DNA from: an uncultured Flavobacteriales bacterium
GTDB taxonomy: Bacteria; Bacteroidota; Bacteroidia; Flavobacteriales_D; Sanyastnellaceae
Assembly: GCA_938084585.1 (NCBI GenBank)
Contig: CALKFF010000026.1
Location: 1-51,730, forward strand
Length of the DNA stretch: 51,730 nucleotides
Reading direction: 5' to 3'
The translations under genes were made by a program, and so were the position numbers. Below are positions 31,481 through 39,820 of this stretch, piece by piece; the first letter of the stretch is position 1, and each line of letters begins with the position of its first letter. A model generated the notes under the pieces. That model was not told where the DNA came from and made no database searches. It worked only from the letters and a program-made list of their open reading frames with translations.

Positions 31481-32380
31481 TCAACGTCGCTGCGGCCAAA
31501 CCGCACGCACGGAAAAGCCGCCCTTGGCCTTCTGATCCATTTCAAGTTGGGCCCCGTGCGCACGCACCGTTTCCGCCACGAGGTACAAGCCCAGCCCCGT
31601 GCCGTCACCTTCCTCAGTGAGCCTTGAGAACGGTTTCAAGGCTTGCTCCCGGTCCGCAGGGGCGATGCCCTTGCCCTCGTCCACCACTTCCACTGAAGCC
31701 AAATACCCATCGCATTGCCATTCCACGTGCACCTGCCCCGTGGAGTGCTTCAAGGCATTCTCGATCAAATTGGCCACAGCCAGCCCCCACAGCTCGCGGT
31801 CTCCTTCCACCTGAAGGTCTTCCCGAGGGGCCTCGGGGCATGTCAACCGTCCTTGGGCGTGGGCCCCGAGTCGGTCCACCACGGACCGCATGGCCTCGTC
31901 CCATGAAAACGGGGCGGCCTTCACTTCAGACAGTCCTTGCAACCGGGTGGCGACCAACATGTCGTTCACCCGACGCTCCAGGTCCTTCACGCCGCTTTGG
32001 ATGTTGCCGAGCACAGACGCCTCGTCCTCTTCGGACAACTTCACCCGACGCAGGGTGTCCACGCCCAACTGCACGGCAGCCAGGGGCGTCTTCAACTCGT
32101 GGGTGACCCCCATGAACATGTGGCGCTCACGCTCCAGGCGCGCGCGTTCCTTTTTGATGCCCCGCTCCAAACGAACCAAACCAAACACAAGGAAAAAGGC
32201 GAAGACACTGCCCTCGCCGAGGACCATGTGCCACGCCTTTTCACCGCCCGTTTGGGTCAGCAAATACGCCCACCAGGAGAACTGCAAGAGCACGTACGCC
32301 CCCACCGCCCTCAACAGCCACAGGCCAGAGGAGAGCCTGCTTACCTTTTGCCGCCGCGCTCGAAGGTCGGATCGAGCCAT
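31481..32380 (-). CDS. Orphan sensor histidine kinase
   Basis: A 299-residue two-helix membrane kinase. Helices lie at about 15-40 and 52-72, with almost no periplasmic loop between them, so it may sense membrane or internal signals. A short linker coiled coil (KKERARLERERH) leads to the H-box HELKTPL with phospho-accepting His near residue 92. The N-box is NLIENALKHS, with G-boxes DEGKGIAP and GTGLGLYL. No response regulator gene is adjacent. ATG 32380 overlaps the 3' end of the upstream secreted-protein gene by 40 bp, so the two are co-transcribed. Earlier frame codons are antisense-like and not kinase sequence. Confidence 0.88.
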   Translation of the reverse strand: MARSDLRARRQKVSRLSSGLWLLRAVGAYVLLQFSWWAYLLTQTGGEKAWHMVLGEGSVFAFFLVFGLVRLERGIKKERARLERERHMFMGVTHELKTPLAAVQLGVDTLRRVKLSEEDEASVLGNIQSGVKDLERRVNDMLVATRLQGLSEVKAAPFSWDEAMRSVVDRLGAHAQGRLTCPEAPREDLQVEGDRELWGLAVANLIENALKHSTGQVHVEWQCDGYLASVEVVDEGKGIAPADREQALKPFSRLTEEGDGTGLGLYLVAETVRAHGAQLEMDQKAKGGFSVRAVWPQRR

Positions 32381-32793
32381 GGAGAGTATGGAGGGGTCAT
32401 GGGCACAGTGCGAGAGAGAACGTAATGGATGATGTCCCCTTGTCGGCCTTTGGTTTTGTAGACGGAGGTCACTTCCCAACCGTGAGACGCCAAGACATTG
32501 AGCGCCTGGCCCGCGCTTTGGAAGCGAAAGTGAGCCGCTTCTTCCATGTTCTTCAGAAAGTCCTGGTCCCGGGTGATGCTGTACACAACGTCGTCCACGT
32601 CGAACTTGATGATCTCGTTGTTCGCCACCATCGTCGACGTCAATTCACCCACCAATTTGACATCGTGAACACGGGTGCGCGTCACACCGCCTCGGGGATC
32701 TTGCCCTTTGGCGGACATCTGGGACATGTTCTTTTGGGCTGAGCCCGCCATGGCGAGGCCGCAAAGCGCCACGGTCATCAACATCTTTTTCAT
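32341..32793 (-). CDS. Small secreted protein of unknown function
   Basis: A 150-residue protein I do not recognise. Residues 1-19 form a signal peptide (MKKMLMTVALCGLAMAGSA). The mature part has no Cys, a central IIKFDVDDVVYSITRDQDF, and a C-terminal SHGWEVTSVYKTKGRQG, suggesting a small mixed alpha/beta fold. The 3' end overlaps the sensor kinase start by 40 bp. A ligand or partner role for that kinase is possible, but inferred from position alone. Confidence 0.75.
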   Translation of the reverse strand: MKKMLMTVALCGLAMAGSAQKNMSQMSAKGQDPRGGVTRTRVHDVKLVGELTSTMVANNEIIKFDVDDVVYSITRDQDFLKNMEEAAHFRFQSAGQALNVLASHGWEVTSVYKTKGRQGDIIHYVLSRTVPMTPPYSPWLDPTFERGGKR

Positions 32794-32823
32794 GGAATTC
32801 GAGTCTTGGTTTGGAACCCTAAG

Positions 32824-33678
32824 TTACGCCAAATGCAAGTGCTGGCGGGCCATCTCAGGCGCCTTTAGCAAAAACCCGCGCCCCCGCCAGGTGAAGGTCA
32901 CCCGCCACCCGTCCTGCATCCGCAACTCCTCCCAAGCGCGGTACATGTCTCGGCTCCAAGCGATGTCATCGACCACCATCGCCACAGCCGTGCGTGGCGC
33001 CAATGCCTTCGCCAAGTTCAAGGTGGCCTCGCCTTGGTGGTGGCCGTCGAGGTACACCACGTCCCAAGCGTCGTCTTCAAGCGCCTCGATGTGGTCGTTG
33101 AAGGCACCTTGCTTGGCCGTGATGTGGGCGCCGCACCCCACCTCCTTCCAGCCCTCCTGGGCCAAACGCAAGGTGTCCGGGCACCCCTCCCACGTGTCGA
33201 TATGCCACCCCGACGTGGCCAAGTGGGCCGTGGTCACCCCGAGAGAGGTGCCGAGTTCCAAAAACCGACCCTCGGGGCGCACCGTCCGAAGCCAACGCAC
33301 CAACGACTGCACATCGGCGAGGGGCGTCAACGAGTTTTGGGCCAGTTCGGCCACGCGACGCACGTCCTTGCCATCCTGGTCTGTGCGCTTGTGCGCCCGG
33401 GACCCCGCGCCCAAATCGGTCCGGGAGACCTTGTCTTGAGACGACAACAAGCTGGCACGCCATTGCTCGATGCGACGCGTCATGTCAAGGTCCAAGGGCG
33501 TGCACCCCTCTGGCCAATGTTGGGGTTGGCGCTGCAACGCTTTGCCCCACTGAAAGAGCAATGGGGAATGCAACTTCCGCCACGACATGCCCGTCCATGG
33601 GGAGGCCCATCGGTTGTCGCGCAAGCACCCCCACCAGGGCGATGTGGCACTTTTAGAATTGGCTTCAGACCGCTGCAT
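32824..33678 (-). CDS. Class I SAM-dependent methyltransferase
   Basis: A 284-residue cytosolic protein. The Rossmann motif FLELGTSLGVTTAHL begins near residue 139, followed by DTWEGCPDTLRLAQ, and VVYLDGHHQGEATL, which matches the acidic substrate-side motif of O-methyltransferases. The N-terminal 120 residues are charged and show no known domain. Its target is unknown. The start is supported by a -7 element 4 nt upstream; the other side of that gap is the tRNA-Val promoter. Confidence 0.78.
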   Translation of the reverse strand: MQRSEANSKSATSPWWGCLRDNRWASPWTGMSWRKLHSPLLFQWGKALQRQPQHWPEGCTPLDLDMTRRIEQWRASLLSSQDKVSRTDLGAGSRAHKRTDQDGKDVRRVAELAQNSLTPLADVQSLVRWLRTVRPEGRFLELGTSLGVTTAHLATSGWHIDTWEGCPDTLRLAQEGWKEVGCGAHITAKQGAFNDHIEALEDDAWDVVYLDGHHQGEATLNLAKALAPRTAVAMVVDDIAWSRDMYRAWEELRMQDGWRVTFTWRGRGFLLKAPEMARQHLHLA

Positions 33679-33682
33679 GCCT

Positions 33683-33690
33683 CAAATGTA
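33683..33690 (-). promoter_or_regulatory. Promoter -7 element of the methyltransferase gene, 4 nt before ATG
   Basis: TACATTTG, then AGGC and ATG 33678. It lies 6 bp from the oppositely oriented tRNA-Val element, so the -33 region would fall within the tRNA-Val gene. Confidence 0.6.
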
Positions 33691-33696
33691 CTTCGC

Positions 33697-33704
33697 TATC
33701 TTCG
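33697..33704 (+). promoter_or_regulatory. Promoter -7 element of tRNA-Val
   Basis: TATCTTCG, 7 nt before the mature tRNA 5' end at 33712. It is evidence that the TTCG variant is a working -7 element in this genome. Confidence 0.6.
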
Positions 33705-33711
33705 CGCCTCC

Positions 33712-33786
33712 GGGCGGTTAGCTCAGCTGGTTCAGAGCACCTCGTTTACACCGAGGGGGTCGGGGGTTCGAGTCCCTCACCGCCCA
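33712..33786 (+). tRNA. tRNA-Val (anticodon TAC)
   Basis: A 75-nt tRNA. Acceptor GGGCGGT pairs with ACCGCCC, discriminator A. The anticodon stem CCTCG/CGAGG encloses TTTACAC, anticodon TAC. The T-arm GGGGGTTCGAGTCCCTC is standard. CCA is not encoded. A terminator follows after 9 nt. Confidence 0.97.
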
Positions 33787-33793
33787 CCCTTCA

Positions 33794-35071
33794 TCAAGCC
33801 TCCGCGTTGCGGGGGCTTTTTTGGTCCAAATCACGCAGCAGGTTGCCCACCACGAACAAGCTCCCTCCAACCCAAACGACGTCCTCGGGCTGGGCCACGA
33901 AGAGCGCATGGCGGTAGGCGTCCTCCACACGGCCAAAACAACCACCCGACAATCCCAATTGGGCGGCCTTCTCTTGCAACTCATTGGCAGGAAGCGCCCG
34001 GGGGATGTCTGCCTGACACCAATGAAACACTGCATCTGAAGGCAGCAGCGACAGCACGGCGGCGAGGTCTTTGTCTGCGACGGTGCCCCACACCACGTGG
34101 AGTTGACCGCCCCGCGCCTCGCACATCGAATTCAACTTGCCCACCACCAGTTTCACCCCGTCCACGTTGTGCCCCCCATCCAGCACGACCCTGGGGTGCT
34201 CCGGCTGGGACAGCACTTGCCAGCGGCCTCGCTGATCAGAATGGACGGCGTGGTTCCAGAGGCCCTCTTCCATGGCCGAGCGAGGACATGCCCATCCTGC
34301 GGCTTCAAGCACCTCCAACACGGCAAACGCCGTGGCACGGTTGACCGCATCCACGGGGCTTTCTTCCCCCAGCTCGCGGGAAGGCATGTCCTTGGCGCGC
34401 TCCAGGGCGAAATGCATTTCGCTGGACGAGCGCAGGGCGGCGGCCAGGATTTCGCTTTGGGCTTCTGGACGCATGGACCCGAGCACCACCGGCACGCCGT
34501 CTTTCAAAATGCCGGCCTTTTCCTTCGCGATGCTTCGAATGTCTGGGCCGAGAAATTGCTGATGGTCCAGGCCGATGTTGGTGATGGCGCACACCTCTGC
34601 CGAGGGGACCACGTTGGTGGAATCCAAGCGTCCGCCCATCCCCGTTTCAAGCACCACGAGGTCGCACCCGGACCGCACAAAGTGGTCGAGGGCCATGCCA
34701 AACGTCAACTCAAAAAACGACGGCGTGCCCCAGTCCTCCTCTTGCCAACGGTGCACAAACGCCACCACATCAGCCTCAGGAATCATCGCGCCGTCGACGC
34801 GAATCCGTTCCCGAAAGTCCACCAAGTGCGGCGACGTGAAGAGTCCAACGCGGTGGCCAGCGCATTGCAACGCCGCCGCCACCATATGACACACCGTGCC
34901 CTTGCCGTTGGTGCCTGCCACGTGCACAAACTTGAGCTTGCGCTCGGGATGACCCAAGGCAGCACACACCCTTTTGGTGGCGGACAAGTCGGCCTTGTAC
35001 GCGGCCGCACCTTGGCGCTGGAACATGGGGAGTTGGGAAAACAGGACGTCGACCGCCTCAGGGTAGGTCAT
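33794..35071 (-). CDS. folC: Bifunctional folylpolyglutamate synthase / dihydrofolate synthase
   Basis: A 425-residue Mur-ligase-fold enzyme that ligates glutamate to dihydropteroate and folates. The ATP-binding HVAGTNGKGTVCHMVAAAL (about 50-68) is followed by VGLFTSPHLVDFRERIRVDG. The GLDHQQFLG and KAGILKDGVPVV motifs are typical, and the C-terminal domain starts near VVLDGGHNVDGVK. ATG 35071 follows the tonB stop after one base. It is the last gene of exbB, exbD, tonB, folC; its end lies in the tRNA-Val terminator. Confidence 0.95.
   Translation of the reverse strand: MTYPEAVDVLFSQLPMFQRQGAAAYKADLSATKRVCAALGHPERKLKFVHVAGTNGKGTVCHMVAAALQCAGHRVGLFTSPHLVDFRERIRVDGAMIPEADVVAFVHRWQEEDWGTPSFFELTFGMALDHFVRSGCDLVVLETGMGGRLDSTNVVPSAEVCAITNIGLDHQQFLGPDIRSIAKEKAGILKDGVPVVLGSMRPEAQSEILAAALRSSSEMHFALERAKDMPSRELGEESPVDAVNRATAFAVLEVLEAAGWACPRSAMEEGLWNHAVHSDQRGRWQVLSQPEHPRVVLDGGHNVDGVKLVVGKLNSMCEARGGQLHVVWGTVADKDLAAVLSLLPSDAVFHWCQADIPRALPANELQEKAAQLGLSGGCFGRVEDAYRHALFVAQPEDVVWVGGSLFVVGNLLRDLDQKSPRNAEA
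33796..33822 (+). terminator. Rho-independent terminator after tRNA-Val
   Basis: AAGCCTCCGC pairs with GCGGGGGCTT (one T-G pair) around a GTT loop, followed by TTTT. It lies over the last codons of the convergent folC gene, whose stop is at 33794-33796. Confidence 0.85.
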
Positions 35072-35072
35072 C

Positions 35073-35876
35073 TCACTCAAGGTCGAACCGGATGGTGATG
35101 TAGCCCGAACGACGTGGCTTGGTGGCGTCCGAATCGAACTTCGCCGTCTTGGCAGCACGCATGGCCAACTGGACGTGGTGCGAATCGCGGATGGTGGTCA
35201 GCGCCGATTGGTAATCCGGCACCGCTTGGATGACGGAACCCGAGGCGTCCACGACAATGTTGATTCGCACGCTTCCCTCTTGTCTGGGCTTTTCATCCAG
35301 CTTGGGCTCGCCAATCATGGTCCCCCCGCGCAACATGGCGTCGCCAAAGTCGCCAGACACCAGGCCGCGGCCTTCAATCTTGCCCGCCTCGTCGCCTTCA
35401 TTGCCCACGCCTTGCGTCTCGCCTTGGGACCCGCCACCGCCCGCGCTCTGTGCGCCGGGGTTGCGGAACAAATGGGCCGTGCGGTCCTGCCGCTCGGGCT
35501 CCGGTTCAGGCTCCGGCTTGGGGTCGGGGTCGCTTTGGACGGCCACCTCGCTGGCCGCTTGGGTCACCACTTCCTCCTGAACCACAGGCTGTTCCGGTTC
35601 TGGCTCGTTCGACAAGGCCTCCTCTTCCACCGCTTCCTGCACCACCTCGCTCGGGGCATCCGTTTCGACGTCGCCACCGGCCTCTTCCGTGCTGCCAAGG
35701 TCGGCAAAACCAACGGCCACAAATTGCTCGCCCGGGGGCGGTTCCTGGGTGGTGAAAGCCGTCAAGAAAAAGCACACCACGAGCACCGTCACAAACAACA
35801 ACGCACTCAGCGCCGCCGCCTGCCGACGGTTGCGTTTCTCCTGTTGGAGTCGTGCGTGTTCAAGGGTGCCCTCCAT
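35073..35876 (-). CDS. tonB: TonB-like energy transducer
   Basis: A 267-residue inner-membrane-anchored protein. One helix lies at about 21-42 (AALSALLFVTVLVVCFFL). A Glu-, Pro- and Val-rich spacer (about 65-130) could span the periplasm, with PDPKPEPEPEPE as the densest part. A Gly-rich region follows. The C-terminal domain has SVRINIVVDASGSVIQ and ends YITIRFDLE, resembling TonB/TolA C-terminal folds. It lies 10 nt after exbD and 1 nt before folC. It probably transmits ExbB-ExbD work to outer-membrane receptors. Confidence 0.85.
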   Translation of the reverse strand: MEGTLEHARLQQEKRNRRQAAALSALLFVTVLVVCFFLTAFTTQEPPPGEQFVAVGFADLGSTEEAGGDVETDAPSEVVQEAVEEEALSNEPEPEQPVVQEEVVTQAASEVAVQSDPDPKPEPEPEPERQDRTAHLFRNPGAQSAGGGGSQGETQGVGNEGDEAGKIEGRGLVSGDFGDAMLRGGTMIGEPKLDEKPRQEGSVRINIVVDASGSVIQAVPDYQSALTTIRDSHHVQLAMRAAKTAKFDSDATKPRRSGYITIRFDLE

Positions 35877-35886
35877 GATGCTTGCT

Positions 35887-36288
35887 TCAGTTCGACGCCG
35901 GGTTCGACCCCAACATCACCTTCCATTGCTTGGACTTGGCCAACCCAATGAGCTCGACCGTTTGGCCTGTGGGGACGTTGCGGTCCACTTGGAGGTACAA
36001 GACCTTCTCCGCCTGCTTCTCCATTTCCAACGTGAGCTTGGGTTCGAGGTCTTCCCGGGAAATCGGGCGCACCTCGCCGTTGAGGTGGTACGTTCCGTCG
36101 GCTTGGATGCTGACCGTGAGCCGGGAGGTCACCGAGGTGGTGCCCTTGGACGTCGGCAAATCCACATTCACCCCGTTGCTCACCAGCGTCGAGAGGATGA
36201 CGAAGAAGATGAGCAGCAAGAACACGAGGTCCGTCATGGACGACATGTTGCCCGTCAGGCTGACTTTGTTGCGTTGCCCGAGGTTCAT
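35887..36288 (-). CDS. exbD: ExbD/TolR-family biopolymer transport protein
   Basis: A 133-residue protein with one helix at about 18-38. The conserved proton-path Asp is in MTDLVFLLLIFFV. A periplasmic domain with VNVDLPTSKG and VSIQADGTYHLNG follows, typical for ExbD. It overlaps exbB by 4 nt and precedes tonB by 10 nt, so the three should be made together in fixed ratio. Confidence 0.93.
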   Translation of the reverse strand: MNLGQRNKVSLTGNMSSMTDLVFLLLIFFVILSTLVSNGVNVDLPTSKGTTSVTSRLTVSIQADGTYHLNGEVRPISREDLEPKLTLEMEKQAEKVLYLQVDRNVPTGQTVELIGLAKSKQWKVMLGSNPASN

Positions 36289-36989
36289 CCGCGTGCAGGT
36301 TCTTCGAGGATGTCAATGAATTCGAGGCTGTTCGCCTCCATGCGGTGCACCACCTTGCTCACCTTGCTGACGAGGTGGTTGTAGGCCATGTAGCCCAAAA
36401 TCCCCACAATCAACCCCACGATGGTGGTGACCATCGCCTGCTTGGTTCCCGACGAAATGTCGCTGACCTGCACGGTTCCAGCTGCCTCCATGTCAAGGAA
36501 GACGTTCACCATCCCAATCACCGTGCCAAGGAAGCCCACCATGGGTGCGGCGCCCGCCACCGTGGCCAGGGTGCTCAAGTTCTTTTCCAACCGGTAAATC
36601 TCCAGCTTGCCCACGTTTTCAATCGCGACGCTGATGTCCTTGAGCGGTTTGCCGATTCGGCTGATGCCCTTGTCCAACATGCGTCCCAACGGGGTGTTGC
36701 TGTCCGCACAGAGGTTCCGTGCGCTGGACAAGTTGCCCTGGGAGATGTAATCCTTCAGACGGTTCATGAAATCGGGGCTGACCTTGTCCGCCTTTTGGAT
36801 GGCCAAAAAGCGCTCAAAAAACACATACATCCCGATCAAGCTCATCAGCGCGAGGGGCAGCATGATGTACCATCCGCCCTCCATCAAGAGTTGAAGGACA
36901 TTCACATCCACCTCGGCAATGTCAGGGGTGGAAACGTCGGCCGCGCCAGGGGCGGCTTGAAGAAGAAGGGTGGCCAGGTGGGTCAACAT
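36285..36989 (-). CDS. exbB: MotA/TolQ/ExbB proton channel family protein
   Basis: A 234-residue inner-membrane protein. The first helix is near 38-58 (WYIMLPLALMSLIGMYVFF); the conserved block GAAPMVGFLGTVIGMVNVF lies near 146-164, and a third helix near 185-205. The cytosolic loop between is of usual length. It has no long N-terminal signal segment, unlike the exbB at 9329. It heads exbB, exbD, tonB, folC. The 125 bp to nhaD contain only weak hairpins (ACAACT-CCCA-AGTTGT at 37055-37070) and no gene. Confidence 0.93.
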   Translation of the reverse strand: MLTHLATLLLQAAPGAADVSTPDIAEVDVNVLQLLMEGGWYIMLPLALMSLIGMYVFFERFLAIQKADKVSPDFMNRLKDYISQGNLSSARNLCADSNTPLGRMLDKGISRIGKPLKDISVAIENVGKLEIYRLEKNLSTLATVAGAAPMVGFLGTVIGMVNVFLDMEAAGTVQVSDISSGTKQAMVTTIVGLIVGILGYMAYNHLVSKVSKVVHRMEANSLEFIDILEEPARG

Positions 36990-37114
36990 GCTCAGGGTTC
37001 AATTCCAGGGTTCGAACGTCCAAGTTCATTCGAATATTGGCCTTCCCTGGAGGGACAACTCCCAAGTTGTTCAACCGCGCGGGTTCACAACCGCACCTTC
37101 CAACGCCCTTGAAA

Positions 37115-38491
37115 TCAGGCGTACATCAGGATGTAGACGCCGGCGCCGGCGAAGTACCCGAGGATGGCCAACAGGCTGATTTTCTTGAGGTACCACACGA
37201 AATCGATGCGCTCCAAGCCCATGACGGCCACCCCGGCAGCGGAGCCGATGATCAAGGCCGACCCGCCCGTCCCAGCGCAATACGCCAGGAACTGCCAAAA
37301 AATCCCATCCTGGACAAACATGGTGTCCCAATCGCCCAACCCCGCGGCCGCAGGCACCACGTCGTACATGCCCATGCTGGCGGCCACCAGGGGCACGTTG
37401 TCGACAATGGCGCTCAACAAGCCGATGGCCATGTCAATCAGGTACACGTCGTTCAAGCTGGCCCGCAGGCCTTCCGCCGCCAAAATGAGGTGGCCTGCCT
37501 CCTGCAGCGCACCCACGGCCAGCAAAATCCCGAGGAAGAACAGCACCGACGCGGAGTCGATGTGCCGCAACACCCCCACCACGGTGAGGTGGGCCTTGGC
37601 TTCTTGATTTTTGGACTTGTGAAGGCGCTCGGTGAGGATCCACAACAGGCCCAAGCTGAGCATCATGCCCATGAACGGCGGCAAGTGAGTCACCGTCTTG
37701 AAGACCGGCACGAACAACAGTCCTGCCACGCCCGCCGCGAACACCAAGTTGCGCTCAAACGGCGTGGTGGGGTCCCATTCCTCCTCAGCCTCAGCCTCGG
37801 GACGGGCCACCTCCCCCTTGAGCCTGAAGCTCAGCAAACCAAGCGGCACCAGAAGGCACACGATGCTGGGCAAGATGAGGTTGGTGATGATTGTGCTTGT
37901 GGTCAGTTGTCCGCCAATCCAAAGCATGGTGGTGGTCACATCCCCGATGGGCGACCATGCCCCCCCGGCGTTCGCCGCCACCACGACCATCCCCGCAAAC
38001 AGCCAACGTGTTTGGCGGTCGTCGATCAGCTTGCGCAGCAGCGACACCATCACAATCGAAGTCGTGAGGTTGTCCAACAGGGCCGAAAAGAAAAACGTCA
38101 GGATGCAAACGATCCAGAGCATCTTCACCTTGTTGCGGGTTTGGATTCGGTCGGTGATGACGCGGAATCCTTCGTGGGCGTCGACCAGTTCCACAATGGT
38201 CATCGCGCCCATCAGGAAGAACAGGATGGAGCTGATTTCCTCCATGTGGTGCAACAGTCGATGCTCAAAAAACGCCGAGAGCCCGGCATGACCCGCCCCA
38301 TGGCCTTCCGCCATGAAGGCCTCGAACTGGCCCGCCAAATGCGCTGGAACGTCATGTGCGCCAAGCACGAAAATGGCCCAGCACAACGTGCCTGTCACCA
38401 GGGCAGAGCCCGCCTTGTCGATGTGAATGTTGTGCTCAAGTGCGATGAACAGGTAGCCCAGCACAAAGACGGAAAGAATCAGAATGTCCAT
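37115..38491 (-). CDS. nhaD: NhaD-type sodium/proton antiporter
   Basis: A 458-residue membrane protein with about 12-13 helices. It exchanges Na+ or Li+ for H+ across the inner membrane. Family features include ALEHNIHIDKAG at residues 17-28, ALLDNLTTSIVMVSLLRKL, AGGAWSPIGDVTTTMLWI, and the C-terminal VDNVPLVAASMGMY and GTGGSALIIGSAAGVAVMG. These match the ion-transporter (IT) superfamily NhaD pattern of polar residues in broken helices. It is a single gene; no promoter match of the main type is seen nearby. It suggests a saline or marine habitat, but does not prove it. Confidence 0.93.
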   Translation of the reverse strand: MDILILSVFVLGYLFIALEHNIHIDKAGSALVTGTLCWAIFVLGAHDVPAHLAGQFEAFMAEGHGAGHAGLSAFFEHRLLHHMEEISSILFFLMGAMTIVELVDAHEGFRVITDRIQTRNKVKMLWIVCILTFFFSALLDNLTTSIVMVSLLRKLIDDRQTRWLFAGMVVVAANAGGAWSPIGDVTTTMLWIGGQLTTSTIITNLILPSIVCLLVPLGLLSFRLKGEVARPEAEAEEEWDPTTPFERNLVFAAGVAGLLFVPVFKTVTHLPPFMGMMLSLGLLWILTERLHKSKNQEAKAHLTVVGVLRHIDSASVLFFLGILLAVGALQEAGHLILAAEGLRASLNDVYLIDMAIGLLSAIVDNVPLVAASMGMYDVVPAAAGLGDWDTMFVQDGIFWQFLAYCAGTGGSALIIGSAAGVAVMGLERIDFVWYLKKISLLAILGYFAGAGVYILMYA

Positions 38492-38559
38492 GGTCGTGAA
38501 TGTCTAAACGCAAGATGAGTCTCAATGTTCGTCGGGAAACCGACGCACCTCGAAATTCC

Positions 38560-39789
38560 TCACATCAGGAAATTCAAAGCGCGCTCGAATGCCTTCGCCG
38601 TGAAGTGGGTGGGCTCCTGGTGGTTTTCGTGGATTTTGGCGAGCGCCTCGCGGATGATGCCGCTGGTGTCCTCAAAAATCGCCGCGTCTGACATGTCCAC
38701 GTCTTCGTCGCTCATGAGGTAGGCAAAGACCCGGGCCATGCCGCAGTTGGCGATGAAATCCGGAATCACGGTGGTGTGGGCATCCGCCCACTCGGCGATC
38801 CGGCCGTAGAAAATCTCCTTGTCCGCAAACGGCACGTTGGCCCCGGAAGAAATCACTTCCACTCCGGCCTTCACCATGCGCTCAACCTGGTCTTGGGTGA
38901 CCAACCGACTCGCCGCGCACGGCAAGAACACCTCGTGTTCCAAATCCCAGATGCGTGCGTTCACGTCGTCGAAAGGCACGAGTTCGTTGGTGCGAAGCGC
39001 GTTGCCTTCTTTGGCAAGAAACAGCTCCTTCACCTCCTCATAGGTCAACCCTTCTGGACGCAACACGCCGCCCACCCGGTCGATGATGCCCACGATGGAC
39101 GCGCCTGCCTGGGCCAGGTAGAGCGCGGCGGCCGCACCCACATTGCCCCAGCCTTGCACCAACACACGCTTGCCCTCGACGTTGTCGCCGCGCAAGTCGT
39201 AGAGGTGACGCACCGACTCGCTGACGCCGTACCCCGTGATCAGGTCGGCCACGCGAATCTTGCGGTCCACGTCTGGGCTGATGGTGGCGTCCTCCACCGG
39301 TTGGGACACGCCCTGGCGAAGGTTGCCGATGCGGCGCACTTTTTGGGCTTCGTTGGGCTGAAAATGCCCTGTGAACACGCCCTCTTGCGGATGCCAAACC
39401 CCATTCGCTTCAGTCATGGGAATGACCTCGTGAATCTCGTCCACGTTCAGGTCTCCACCCGTGCCGTAGTAATGCTTCAGCAACGGCGTGACTGCCTTGT
39501 ACCAACGTTCCAACACGCCCTTTTTGCGGGGGTCGCTGGGGTCAAAGTCGATGCCGCTCTTGGCGCCTCCAATGTGGGGGCCGGACACCGTGAATTTGAC
39601 CTCCATGGTCTTGGCCAAACTCTCCACCTCACGCTGATCGAGGCCTTTCCTCATGCGGGTGCCACCACCAGCCGCACCGCCGCGCAAACTGTTGATGACC
39701 ACCCATCCACGGGCTTCGGTCTCGCTGTCTTGCCACGCAAACACAATCTCTGGTGCGCGGTTTTCGTAGGCTTTCAGAAGGTCTTTCAT
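38560..39789 (-). CDS. Glu/Leu/Phe/Val dehydrogenase family protein
   Basis: A 409-residue NAD(P)-dependent amino-acid dehydrogenase. The substrate region shows GGAAGGGTRMRKGLDQREVE and then the catalytic Lys in GGAKSGIDFDPSD (about 74-86). The nucleotide-binding Rossmann motif is VLVQGWGNVGAAAALY near 209-224. The C-terminal part has EVFLPCAASRLV and FIANCGMARVFAY. It interconverts an amino acid with its 2-oxo acid plus ammonia; the exact substrate (Glu, Leu or other) cannot be settled by eye. ATG 39789 is preferred to an upstream Met that lies beyond the promoter element. Confidence 0.88.
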   Translation of the reverse strand: MKDLLKAYENRAPEIVFAWQDSETEARGWVVINSLRGGAAGGGTRMRKGLDQREVESLAKTMEVKFTVSGPHIGGAKSGIDFDPSDPRKKGVLERWYKAVTPLLKHYYGTGGDLNVDEIHEVIPMTEANGVWHPQEGVFTGHFQPNEAQKVRRIGNLRQGVSQPVEDATISPDVDRKIRVADLITGYGVSESVRHLYDLRGDNVEGKRVLVQGWGNVGAAAALYLAQAGASIVGIIDRVGGVLRPEGLTYEEVKELFLAKEGNALRTNELVPFDDVNARIWDLEHEVFLPCAASRLVTQDQVERMVKAGVEVISSGANVPFADKEIFYGRIAEWADAHTTVIPDFIANCGMARVFAYLMSDEDVDMSDAAIFEDTSGIIREALAKIHENHQEPTHFTAKAFERALNFLM

Positions 39790-39809
39790 GGGGTCGTTTC
39801 CTTGCGCGC

Positions 39810-39817
39810 CAAAGGTA
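39810..39817 (-). promoter_or_regulatory. Promoter -7 element upstream of the amino-acid dehydrogenase
   Basis: TACCTTTG, an exact match, 20 nt before ATG 39789. The predicted leader of about 15 nt includes an AAGGAAA stretch that could serve as a ribosome site, so this gene contrasts with the leaderless class. Confidence 0.55.
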
Positions 39818-39820
39818 GCG

